Assembly (NCBI GenBank): GCA_016204945.1
Contig: JACQJQ010000003.1
Span: forward strand, 1-43,813
From: Elusimicrobiota bacterium
Lineage (GTDB): Bacteria; Elusimicrobiota; Elusimicrobia; UBA1565; UBA9628
Direction of reading: 5' to 3'
Length of the DNA stretch: 43,813 bases
The position numbers were made by a program, and so were the translations under genes. A model generated the notes under the pieces. It was not told where the DNA came from, made no database searches, and saw nothing but the letters and a program-made list of their open reading frames with translations. Numbering within the stretch: the first letter of the stretch is position 1; every line of letters begins with the position of its first letter. Positions 17,876 to 25,487 of this stretch are shown in pieces.

Positions 17876-17979
17876 CGTCGTTGGCGAGGATTTAAGCCCA
17901 ATTGCCCCGGGCCCAACGGGAGCTAAAACGGCGAAAAAGACCACGCCATGCGGCGTGGTCTTTCAATTTACAAGAAAAC
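17876..17979 (+). promoter_or_regulatory. Structured 5' leader of metH, candidate riboswitch or attenuator
   Basis: The leader can fold CGTTGG (17879-17884) with CCAACG (17913-17918), enclosing GCCC (17896-17899) with GGGC (17909-17912). GGCG (17930-17933) could compete for CGCC (17944-17947) in the terminator-like hairpin that follows. I looked for the conserved boxes of the cobalamin, SAM-I, SAM-II and SAH riboswitches and did not find them. The role is inferred from position before a B12-dependent methionine synthase. Confidence 0.4.
17936..17969 (+). terminator. Terminator-like hairpin directly upstream of metH
   Basis: AAAGACCACGCC (17936-17947) and GGCGTGGTCTTT (17952-17963) form a perfect 12-bp stem with an ATGC tetraloop, followed by CAATTT. 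It lies downstream of the metH -10 box and only 16 nt before the ATG, so it either ends recG read-through or acts as an attenuator for metH. Confidence 0.6.
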
Positions 17980-20900
17980 ATGAGCCAAGGACGCCCGATT
18001 TTCACTGATCGCGGCCGCGAGGAGGAGCTCCGGGAGCTGCTCCATCGCCGTCTCCTCGTGCTCGACGGCGCCATGGGCACCATGCTCCAGGCCCGCGACC
18101 TCGGGGCGGCCGATTTCGGCGGCGAGGCTCTCGAGGGCTGCAACGAAAACCTCGTCCTCGTCCGCCCCGACGTGATCCAGGACGTCCACGAGGCCTACTT
18201 CGCGGCCGGGGCGGACCTGGTCGAAACCAACACCTTCGGCGCGATCCGCCACGTGCTCTCTGAATACGGCCTTCAGGACAAGGCGCGCGCGATCAACAAG
18301 AAGGCCTGCGAGCTCGCGCGCGCGGCCGCCGCCAAATATGCGACCGCGGACAGGCCCCGCTTCGTCGCCGGCGCCCTGGGCCCCGGCACCAAGACGATCT
18401 CGGTCACCGGGGGCATCACCTACGAGGAGGTCCTCGAGGGCTACCGCGAGGCCGCGGCGGGCCTGCTTGAGGGCGGCGCCGACCTCGTCCTGCTCGAGAC
18501 CCAGCAGGACACGATCAACGTCAAGGCCTCGATCAACGGCATCCACGCCGCGTTCCGCGACGCGAAGCGCTCCATCCCGATCATCCTCTCGGTCTCGATC
18601 GAGACGATGGGCACCATGCTCGGCGGCCAAGACATCGCCGCCTTGGCCGACGCGGTCGCCCACTTCGACCTGCTCGCCATCGGCATGAACTGCGCCACGG
18701 GCCCGGACTTCATGACCGACCACCTGCGCACATTATCTTCGTTAACGCGCGCTTTCACGATTTGTTATCCGAACGCCGGTCTGCCTGATGAGAATGGCTC
18801 CTACAATGAAAGTCCCGCCATGGTCGCCAAAAAGGTGGGCCGTTTCGCCGATGAGGGCTGGGTCAATCTCGTCGGCGGCTGCTGCGGCACGACGCCGGAG
18901 CACATCAAGCTTATTTCGCAGGCCGTGGCGGGCAAGCCCCCGCGCCGCGCGCACAAGCCCCGGCGCTCCTCCGTCTCGGGCATGGAGTCTTTGTCCCTCG
19001 ATGAGGACCGCCGCCCGTTGATCGTGGGCGAGCGCACCAACGTCATCGGCTCGCGCAAATTCAAGGAGCTCATCGTGGGCGGCGAGATCGAGGCCGCCGC
19101 CGAATTGGCCCGCCACCAGGTCCGCGCCGGCGCCCATATCATCGACGTCTGCCTGGCCAACCCCGACCGCGACGAAAAAGAAGACCTCGTCGCCTTCTTC
19201 GACAAGGCCGTGCGCAAGGTCAAGGTCCCGTTCATGATCGACTCGACCGACGCCAAGGTCATGGAGGAGGCCCTCAAGCGCGCGCCCGGCAAGTGCATCC
19301 TCAACTCGATCAACCTCGAGGACGGCGAGGAGCGCTTCGAGGCCGTCATCCCCCTCGTCCACCGATTCGGGGCGGCGCTCGTGGTCGGCGCGATCGACGA
19401 GGACAAGGTCATGGGCATGGGCCTCACGCGCGGCCGCAAGCTCGAGATCGCCAAGCGCTCTTTCGACCTTCTCACGACAAAGTACGGCATCGCGCCCGAG
19501 GACATCATCTTCGATCCCCTGGTCTTCCCGGCGGGCACCGGGGACAAGAATTACTGGGGCTCCGCCGTGGAAACCATCGAGGGCATCCGGATCATCAAGG
19601 CGGCCATGCCGCGCTGCAAGACCGTTTTGGGCATTTCCAACGTGTCCTTCGGCCTTCCGGCGGCCGGGCGGGAAGTCCTCAATTCCGTTTTTCTTCACCA
19701 CTGCGTCGAGGCGGGGCTCGATCTCGCCATCGTCAACGCGGAAAAACTCGCGCGCTATTCTCAAATTCCGGATGTCGAGAAAAAGCTTTCCTGGGACCTC
19801 CTTTCTTGGACCGGCCCCGGCGACCCCAAGCATCCAGCCGGCTTCGACGCGGTGGCGGCCTTCTCGGAACACTTCCGCCGGGTCAAGACCGTTGAGAAAA
19901 CCCCCTCCGAACGGCTCAAACTTCCAATTCATGTCCGCGTGGCCAAGAACGTCGTCGAGGGCTCCCAGGAGGGCCTCAAGGCCGATCTCGACGAGTTCCT
20001 CAAAACCCTCAAGCCGCTGGAAATCATCAACGGCCCCCTGATGGCCGGCATGGACGAGGTCGGCCGCCTCTTCGGCGCCAACACGATGATCGTCGCCGAA
20101 GTCCTCCAGTCGGCCGAGGTGATGAAGGCGGCCGTCGCCCACCTCGAGCCGCACATGACGTCGGCCGACTCCTCCACCCGCGCGACCATCGTCCTGGCGA
20201 CCGTCAAGGGGGACGTGCACGACATCGGCAAGAACCTGGTCCACATCATCCTCAAGAACAACGGCTACAAGGTCGTGGACCTCGGCATCAAGGTCGCGCC
20301 CGAGCAGCTGCTCGAGGCGATCCGCGCGCACAGGCCCGACGCGATCGGCCTGTCCGGCCTTCTGGTCAAGTCGGCCCAGATGATGGTCGTCACCGCCGAC
20401 GACCTGACGGCGGCGGGCGTCCGCCTGCCGATCCTGGTCGGCGGCGCCGCCCTTTCGCCGCGCTTCGCGGCCAAACGCATCGCGCCCTCCTACGACGGCC
20501 CGGTGTTCTACGCGAAGGACGCCATGACGGGCCTCTCCCTCGCCAACGATTTTTTCGGCGAGAAGCGGGAAGCGCTTCTCGCCAAGAACCGGGAGATCCA
20601 GGAGTATCTGCGCGCGGAAACGGCCGCCCCGGCCGAGGCCGCGCCCGAAAGCCCGGACTCGCCGCGCATCACGATCACCCACGAGGCGCCCCCGACGCCG
20701 CCGGACCTCAAGCTCCACGCGCTCTCCGATTTCCCCGTGGATGAGATCTTCCGCTACATCAACCCGATCATGCTGTACGGCAAGCACCTCGGCCTGCGCG
20801 GGAACCTGGAGCAGCACCTCAAGGACAAGAACCCCAAGGCCGTTGAGCTGCATCGGCGCGTGCGGGCGCTCCAGGACGAGATCCTGGCGAAGGGCCTCAT

Positions 20901-21510
20901 CAAGCCCAAGGCCGTCTTCAAGTTCTTCGCCGTCGACGCGGCGGGCGACCGCATGAACCTCTACGAGTCGCCCTCGGCGGCGGCGCCCGTCGCGGGCCTC
21001 GACTTCCCGCGCCAGCCCGCCGGCGAGCGCCTGTGCCTGGCCGACTTCGTGAGGCCCGCGGGAATGGGCCGGGACTACGCGGCGATGTTCGTCGTGACCT
21101 GCGGCGCGGGCATCCGGGAGCTCTCCGACCGATACCGCGAGGCGGGCGAATACCTCAAGTCGCACGCCCTGCAGTCCATCGCGATCGAGGCCGCGGAGGG
21201 CTTCGCCGAGCTCCTGCACGACCGGATGCGCCGCATGTGGGGCATCGGCGATCCGCCGGAAACGAGCGTCCGGGAAAAATTCCAGGGCAAGTACCGGGGC
21301 ATCCGGGTCAGCTTCGGCTACCCGGCCTGCCCCAACCTCGAGGACCAGGCGATCCTCTTCAAGCTTCTCGATCCCGAAAAGCACGCGGGCGTCACGCTCA
21401 CCGAGGGCTTCATGATGGAGCCCGAGGCCACGGTCTCCGCCCTCGTCTTCCACCACCCGAAGGCCCGCTATTTCTCGGTAGGCCAGAACGGGGCCGCCGC
21501 GGCCTCGTGA
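17980..21510 (+). CDS. metH: Cobalamin-dependent methionine synthase MetH
   Basis: 1176 residues with all four modules. The homocysteine domain (about 15-330) has [12 protein letters not shown] and zinc ligands in GMNCATGPD and [11 protein letters not shown]. The methyl-folate domain (about 345-620) starts [16 protein letters not shown]. The cap and B12 domains (about 640-880) carry GDVHDIGKN with the lower-ligand His near 747. The C-terminal activation domain carries [20 protein letters not shown]. It methylates homocysteine with methyl-THF, so the cell needs or salvages B12. The start at 17980 (MSQGRPIF) is preferred over an upstream in-frame codon at 17902, because the latter translates through the hairpin. 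The following gene overlaps the stop as GTGA. Confidence 0.95.
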   Translation: MSQGRPIFTDRGREEELRELLHRRLLVLDGAMGTMLQARDLGAADFGGEALEGCNENLVLVRPDVIQDVHEAYFAAGADLVETNTFGAIRHVLSEYGLQDKARAINKKACELARAAAAKYATADRPRFVAGALGPGTKTISVTGGITYEEVLEGYREAAAGLLEGGADLVLLETQQDTINVKASINGIHAAFRDAKRSIPIILSVSIETMGTMLGGQDIAALADAVAHFDLLAIGMNCATGPDFMTDHLRTLSSLTRAFTICYPNAGLPDENGSYNESPAMVAKKVGRFADEGWVNLVGGCCGTTPEHIKLISQAVAGKPPRRAHKPRRSSVSGMESLSLDEDRRPLIVGERTNVIGSRKFKELIVGGEIEAAAELARHQVRAGAHIIDVCLANPDRDEKEDLVAFFDKAVRKVKVPFMIDSTDAKVMEEALKRAPGKCILNSINLEDGEERFEAVIPLVHRFGAALVVGAIDEDKVMGMGLTRGRKLEIAKRSFDLLTTKYGIAPEDIIFDPLVFPAGTGDKNYWGSAVETIEGIRIIKAAMPRCKTVLGISNVSFGLPAAGREVLNSVFLHHCVEAGLDLAIVNAEKLARYSQIPDVEKKLSWDLLSWTGPGDPKHPAGFDAVAAFSEHFRRVKTVEKTPSERLKLPIHVRVAKNVVEGSQEGLKADLDEFLKTLKPLEIINGPLMAGMDEVGRLFGANTMIVAEVLQSAEVMKAAVAHLEPHMTSADSSTRATIVLATVKGDVHDIGKNLVHIILKNNGYKVVDLGIKVAPEQLLEAIRAHRPDAIGLSGLLVKSAQMMVVTADDLTAAGVRLPILVGGAALSPRFAAKRIAPSYDGPVFYAKDAMTGLSLANDFFGEKREALLAKNREIQEYLRAETAAPAEAAPESPDSPRITITHEAPPTPPDLKLHALSDFPVDEIFRYINPIMLYGKHLGLRGNLEQHLKDKNPKAVELHRRVRALQDEILAKGLIKPKAVFKFFAVDAAGDRMNLYESPSAAAPVAGLDFPRQPAGERLCLADFVRPAGMGRDYAAMFVVTCGAGIRELSDRYREAGEYLKSHALQSIAIEAAEGFAELLHDRMRRMWGIGDPPETSVREKFQGKYRGIRVSFGYPACPNLEDQAILFKLLDPEKHAGVTLTEGFMMEPEATVSALVFHHPKARYFSVGQNGAAAAS

Positions 21511-22013
21511 CCGACTTTTTCCCCCTCGCCAAGGGAGCGACGCGCGAGTACGCCGTCGAGAGCCCCGAGGGCTCCGGCGTCTCCAAGACCGAGATCCTCG
21601 ACGTCGCCGTCAACGGCGCCGCGACCATCGCCAAGTGCCGCCGCACGCTCAAGCGGCTGAATGCGCCCGCGACGGTCGCCGAATTCACCGTGACGAAGGA
21701 TGCCGGCGGCGTTTACGAGGGCGAATGCGTCGAGTACAAGCACCCGATCAAGGTCGGAACGGAGTGGATTCGCGCGCCGCGCCGGTTCTGGATCGAGGCG
21801 CTCGACGCGGCGGTCGAGACGCCGGCGGGAAAATTCAAGAACTGCCTGCGCGTCGCCTATTCGATCGCCGAGGGCGACGGGGGCTCGGGCGAGCGCTATT
21901 ACGCCCCCGGCGTCGGACTCGTGAAGATCGCGGAAAACGACGAGGCCGCGCCCTTCACTTGCCTGCTCGTCGCGTTGACAAGCGGGTCGGGCGCCGATAT
22001 ACTGCGGCCATGA
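21507..22013 (+). CDS. Conserved hypothetical beta-rich protein between metH and coaD
   Basis: 168 residues from a GTG that overlaps the metH stop. It begins DFFPLAKGATREYAVES and ends with GERYYAPGVGLVKIAE, a pattern found in many uncharacterised, mostly secreted proteins with an FPL...G..W/Y start. No signal peptide or membrane segment is visible, so it is probably cytoplasmic here. No function is assigned. Its last 40 bases contain the coaD promoter. Confidence 0.7.
   Translation: MTDFFPLAKGATREYAVESPEGSGVSKTEILDVAVNGAATIAKCRRTLKRLNAPATVAEFTVTKDAGGVYEGECVEYKHPIKVGTEWIRAPRRFWIEALDAAVETPAGKFKNCLRVAYSIAEGDGGSGERYYAPGVGLVKIAENDEAAPFTCLLVALTSGSGADILRP
21975..22003 (+). promoter_or_regulatory. 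Consensus sigma-70 promoter of coaD, leaderless
   Basis: TTGACA (21975-21980), a 17-nt spacer and TATACT (21998-22003) form a near-perfect promoter inside the 3' end of the preceding gene. The -10 box ends six bases before the coaD ATG, so transcription should begin on or within one base of the start codon. Confidence 0.8.
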
Positions 22014-22501
22014 GCCGAATCGCGGTCTATCCCGGCAGCTTCGATCCGCTGACGCGCGGGCATCTCGACATCATCCAACGCGCCGCCAAGCTTTTCGAGC
22101 ACGTCATCGTGGCCGTATCGAACAACGCCTCCAAAAAGAACTCATTCTCGGTTTCGGAGCGCATTGAAATGGTGGAGGAGTCCATACGCGGCCTGCCGAA
22201 CGTGGACTGCGACACCATCGGCGGCCTGCTCGTCGATTATTTGAGGAAGAAAAAGGCGCGCGTGCTCATCCGCGGCCTGCGGGTCGTATCGGACATGGAC
22301 TACGAATTCCAGCTCGCGTCCTTCAACCGGCGCTTGAGCAAGGACGTGGAGACCGTCTTCCTGATGCCCGACGACCAATACACCTACCTCTCCGCGTCCA
22401 TGGTGCGCGAGGTCGCGCGCCTGGGCGCGGGCACCGACCAGTTCGTTCCCTCCTTCGTAGCGCGCCGGCTCAAGCTCAAATTTGGCGGCTCCAGGGACTA
22501 G
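22010..22501 (+). CDS. coaD: Phosphopantetheine adenylyltransferase CoaD
   Basis: 163 residues, the standard size. The nucleotidyltransferase motif YPGSFDPLTRGHLDII (T/HxGH), the LIRGLRVVSDMDYEFQLA segment and the C-terminal YLSASMVREVARLG are diagnostic. It makes dephospho-CoA, the penultimate step of CoA synthesis, in the cytoplasm. The ATG overlaps the upstream stop (ATGA), and it also has its own strong promoter, so it can be expressed independently of metH. Confidence 0.96.
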   Translation: MSRIAVYPGSFDPLTRGHLDIIQRAAKLFEHVIVAVSNNASKKNSFSVSERIEMVEESIRGLPNVDCDTIGGLLVDYLRKKKARVLIRGLRVVSDMDYEFQLASFNRRLSKDVETVFLMPDDQYTYLSASMVREVARLGAGTDQFVPSFVARRLKLKFGGSRD

Positions 22502-23300
22502 GCGCCTTCCCGTCCTCGCCGCGGCGCTCCTCCTCTGCGCCGCCTGCGGGCGGAAGTCTCCGGAGGCCCCGGCCGAGACTCCGGAGCTCGCCGCGCCCGA
22601 GCCGTCCTCGTCGCTGATCGCGACCCCGCTGGACGCGGCCGCGACCGGCTACACGAACGAGATGCAGGCCGCCTATCTGAGCCGCGAAAGATCCGAGCTG
22701 GGCATCCGGCAGATCAGCAGGCATCTCGAGGAGGGCGACGATGTCCCCGGGCGCCGCGGCGCCCCACCGCCAGCCGAGGTCGAGCAGGACGAGCGCCTGG
22801 CGCGGCTCCGGGAGATGCGCCTTGCGTTCACGCGCGCGCGCCGTGGAATCGAGGACGCGCGCGACAGGAGCGTGGCCCTGCCCGGCTCGACGGCGGCCAT
22901 CATCCCCGGGCGGAAGTCCGGCGCGCCCGTCGGCCCCGCCGAGGACGGGCCCGGCATCTGGAGCGGGGCCTACGGCGGGGCCGTCGAGGCCGGCGAGCGC
23001 GTCGTGACGGACGCGGCGGCCTGGGCCGAGCTGTGGGGCCGGCTGTCGCGCGAATCGCCGCCCGACGTCGACTTCGCCCGGACCCGGATCGCGGCCGTGT
23101 TCGTCGGCCCGCGCCCGGCGTCCGGCCGCCGCGCGCGTCTGATCGGAATCGCGACGGAGCCCGCGCGCTATCTGCTGCGCTGGTCCGAGGAGGGCCCCGG
23201 ACCGGGCGAGGCCGCCGCGAACGGAGCCGCGGCGCCCTTCCTGCTCGTGTCCGTTCCGAAGGATGGGCGGGCTATTCGCTGGGATAAGATCGGCCGATAA
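22482..23300 (+). CDS. Lipoprotein with a C-terminal PrcB-like domain
   Basis: 272 residues from a TTG that overlaps the coaD end by 20 bases. The N-terminus is a lipoprotein signal (VLAAALLLCAAC, predicted lipid Cys 22, with an unusual Cys at -3). The middle is charged and helical. The last ~110 residues (from about 158) resemble the PrcB_C domain: a W-x-x-L/LW element (AAWAELWGRLS), DVDFARTRIAAVFVGPRPASG, and a closing PFLLVSVPKD strand. PrcB stabilises a surface protease complex in spirochaetes. Here the secreted M14 and M3 peptidases follow, but no prcA-like partner is seen, so the function is unproven. Confidence 0.65.
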   Translation: MAAPGTRRLPVLAAALLLCAACGRKSPEAPAETPELAAPEPSSSLIATPLDAAATGYTNEMQAAYLSRERSELGIRQISRHLEEGDDVPGRRGAPPPAEVEQDERLARLREMRLAFTRARRGIEDARDRSVALPGSTAAIIPGRKSGAPVGPAEDGPGIWSGAYGGAVEAGERVVTDAAAWAELWGRLSRESPPDVDFARTRIAAVFVGPRPASGRRARLIGIATEPARYLLRWSEEGPGPGEAAANGAAAPFLLVSVPKDGRAIRWDKIGR

Positions 23301-23323
23301 GCCCCGGGCCTTTCATTTTCCTT

Positions 23324-23352
23324 GACTCCCCCCTCGGACCGCGCTTTAATCT
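23324..23352 (+). promoter_or_regulatory. Sigma-70-type promoter of the M14 peptidase operon
   Basis: TTGACT, a 17-nt spacer and TTTAAT lie in the gap before the carboxypeptidase gene. Transcription would start about 15 nt before the ATG at 23374, giving a short leader that contains the weak Shine-Dalgarno GAGG. Confidence 0.7.
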
Positions 23353-23373
23353 GGCTGCCCGCCCGAGGATCCC

Positions 23374-24651
23374 ATGAAAATCGCTTCCGCAGCTCTCGCG
23401 CTCCTCGTTTCCAACGCGCTCGCCCTCCCGGACCCGCGCTTTGACGACAAGCCCGAAAAGACGGCCCCCGTGGCGGCGGCCCGGGTCCCGGCCGCCGCCG
23501 TCAATGAAGCGGATGCGCGGGTGTGGGTCGAGTTCGAAGCCCCCGGCAAGGCAGAGCGCCAAGCCGCCGTGGACGCCGGCGTCAGCATCGAGGAACTTCG
23601 GCCCGGGATGGCCGCCGGAATCGCCGCGCCGCAGGCGCTCGCCCGCGCCAAGGCCGCCGGACTGAAGGTCCGCGCCGTGGTCACGCTCCGCCAACGCTTC
23701 GGAGCCCTGGACTTCCCCCCGAAGGACGCGATCTATCACAATTACGGGGAGCTCGAGGCGGACATGCGCGCGCTCGCCGCGCGCGCGCCGGGCCTGGCCT
23801 CGGTTTTCTCCATCGGCAAGTCCACCCTGGGCAGGGATCTCTGGGCCGTGCGCCTGACGAAGGGCGCCTCGGGCGCCAAGCCCGGCATCGTCTTTCTGGG
23901 CGCGCACCACGCGCGCGAGCACCTCTCCACCGAGGTCCCCCTCCTGCTCGCCAAGCACCTCGTCGACAACCGCGCCGACCCGGAGATCGCCCGCCTGTTG
24001 GAAACGCGCGACATCTACTTCGTCCCGATGGTCAATCCCGACGGCGCCGAGTACGACGTCGAGGGCGGCAAGTACCACATGCACCGCAAGAACATGGCGA
24101 GAAACGCCGACGGCTCGACCGGCGTGGACCTCAATCGCAACTACGGCTGGGGCTGGGGCGGGGGCGGCGCCTCGCCGGATCCGGGCGACGACACCTACCG
24201 CGGACCCGCCGCGTTCTCCGAGCCCGAAAGCCGGGCGGTCAGGGCCTTCGTCGAGGCACGGCCGAACCTCAAGATCCTGCTCTCCTACCACACCTTCTCC
24301 GAATTGATCCTATACCCGTGGGGCGGCACCAACGATCCCATCCCGGACGCCAAGGCGCTGTCGGCGTTCAAGTCGATGGCCGGGGAGATGGCGAAGATGA
24401 CCGGCTACACGCCCGAGCAGTCGAGCGACCTCTACGTCGCCACCGGCGACACCTGCGATTGGGCCTGGGGCGAGAAGGGCATCTTCGCGTTCACCTTCGA
24501 GCTGACGCCGAAATCCATGTGGGACGGCGGCTTCTACCCCGGCGCGGCCGCGGTCCAAAAGACTTTCCGGGCCAACATCCGCCCGGCGCTGTATCTGATC
24601 GACCTGGCCGACGACCCGCTGCGCGCCGCCAAAGGAGGGGCGTCTCGATGA
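23374..24651 (+). CDS. Secreted zinc carboxypeptidase, M14 family
   Basis: 425 residues with a signal peptide (MKIASAALALLVSNALALP) and a pro-region of ~120 residues. The peptidase domain begins around YHNYGELEADM. Zinc ligands are His179 and Glu182 in GAHHAREH and His306 in LSYHTF; the catalytic Glu is about residue 376 in FTFELTP. VDLNRNYGWGWG is the typical substrate-binding motif. It would trim C-terminal residues from peptides outside the cytoplasm. It overlaps the next gene (ATGA) and heads a run of three secreted proteins. Confidence 0.92.
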   Translation: MKIASAALALLVSNALALPDPRFDDKPEKTAPVAAARVPAAAVNEADARVWVEFEAPGKAERQAAVDAGVSIEELRPGMAAGIAAPQALARAKAAGLKVRAVVTLRQRFGALDFPPKDAIYHNYGELEADMRALAARAPGLASVFSIGKSTLGRDLWAVRLTKGASGAKPGIVFLGAHHAREHLSTEVPLLLAKHLVDNRADPEIARLLETRDIYFVPMVNPDGAEYDVEGGKYHMHRKNMARNADGSTGVDLNRNYGWGWGGGGASPDPGDDTYRGPAAFSEPESRAVRAFVEARPNLKILLSYHTFSELILYPWGGTNDPIPDAKALSAFKSMAGEMAKMTGYTPEQSSDLYVATGDTCDWAWGEKGIFAFTFELTPKSMWDGGFYPGAAAVQKTFRANIRPALYLIDLADDPLRAAKGGASR

Positions 24652-25457
24652 AAAGAGTACTCGCGACCCTCGCGGCGGCCGTCCTGGCGTCCCCGGCGCC
24701 GGCGCAGAGCCTCGAGGCGCTGCGCCGGCGCGCCGAGGGGGCGCTTTCGCGAGCCCTGCCCTCGGCGGTCCACCCCGACCTCCAAAAACCGATGAATCCG
24801 ATCCTCCGGGCGCCCCTTGATCCCCGAAACCCGGTCGAGACGCCCGGGGGCGTGGTCGCGCGCGCCTCGCTGCCCGCGATCATCGAGCGCAACCGTTACA
24901 TCCTCAAACGCACGTTCGGCTCGCGCCTGCTCGACTTGGGCGTGGCCTCCGACGCCGCGTTTTCGTCCTACTTTCTGACCTTTTCGGACGCGAAGACGAC
25001 CACCTTGGCTCCGCTGGGGGATCTCAACCGCCTGCGCGGCGCCGGCGTCGACGCGCGCATCGACGCGAACACCGTGTACAACTTCCGGGTCCAGGTCAAT
25101 ATTTTCAATCCGGTGCGCGGCAGCACCCTCAAGATGACGCCGGTGCAGGGCACGCGCGGCCCCCAAAACGACGTCAAGACCGGCCCCGTGCTCGACGCGA
25201 TCCAGGCGCGCGCCCTCGTCTTCAAAGCCCGGGGCCGGGAGCTGTGGCTGTTCTACGGCACCGACGCCAAGCCCGACGCCTCCGGCTTCGCCGATACGCG
25301 CAGCTTTCTGTTCATCATGGAGGAGGGCCTTTCCTCCAAGGTCTGGCCGCTGGCCGAGGCGAAGCTTCCCCTCGGCTCGAACGCGGTCGTCGACCTCGAC
25401 GGCCTCGAGCTCAACCTGACGCGCACCGCCGGCGACGAGCTCATCATCCGCGAATAA
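24648..25457 (+). CDS. Secreted protein of unknown function
   Basis: 269 residues with a clear signal peptide (MKRVLATLAAAVLASPAPAQ). The rest is mixed alpha/beta, with a beta-rich second half (VYNFRVQVNIFNPVRGS, ELWLFYGTDAKPDASG, NAVVDLDGLELNLTR). I recognise no family. A strong GGAGG Shine-Dalgarno sits inside the end of the carboxypeptidase gene, and the two genes overlap by four bases, which suggests they are made together. Confidence 0.7.
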   Translation: MKRVLATLAAAVLASPAPAQSLEALRRRAEGALSRALPSAVHPDLQKPMNPILRAPLDPRNPVETPGGVVARASLPAIIERNRYILKRTFGSRLLDLGVASDAAFSSYFLTFSDAKTTTLAPLGDLNRLRGAGVDARIDANTVYNFRVQVNIFNPVRGSTLKMTPVQGTRGPQNDVKTGPVLDAIQARALVFKARGRELWLFYGTDAKPDASGFADTRSFLFIMEEGLSSKVWPLAEAKLPLGSNAVVDLDGLELNLTRTAGDELIIRE

Positions 25458-25475
25458 GAGCGGCCGGAGCTTTGG

Positions 25476-25481
25476 TATCAT
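25476..25481 (+). promoter_or_regulatory. -10 box (TATCAT) of the M3 peptidase gene
   Basis: TATCAT ends six bases before the ATG at 25488, the same spacing as coaD. No Shine-Dalgarno is present. No consensus -35 is visible, so this is less certain than the coaD promoter. Confidence 0.45.
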
Positions 25482-25487
25482 CCGACC

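Noticed and set aside
15860-17926. A second long plus-strand frame over recG
   Set aside because: It is out of frame with the RecG motifs, which are complete in the frame ending at 17825.
17870-17926. An 18-codon leader peptide ahead of metH
   Set aside because: The frame has no Met codon after the first and no run of regulatory codons. It begins directly at the end of the -10 box, before the likely transcript start.
18742-21456. A 904-residue open frame antisense to metH
   Set aside because: The sense strand encodes complete MetH with all domains. Long antisense frames are expected where the third codon position is almost always G or C. Its composition (Asp/Gly/Arg/Val/Ala-rich, no domain) is typical of such shadows.
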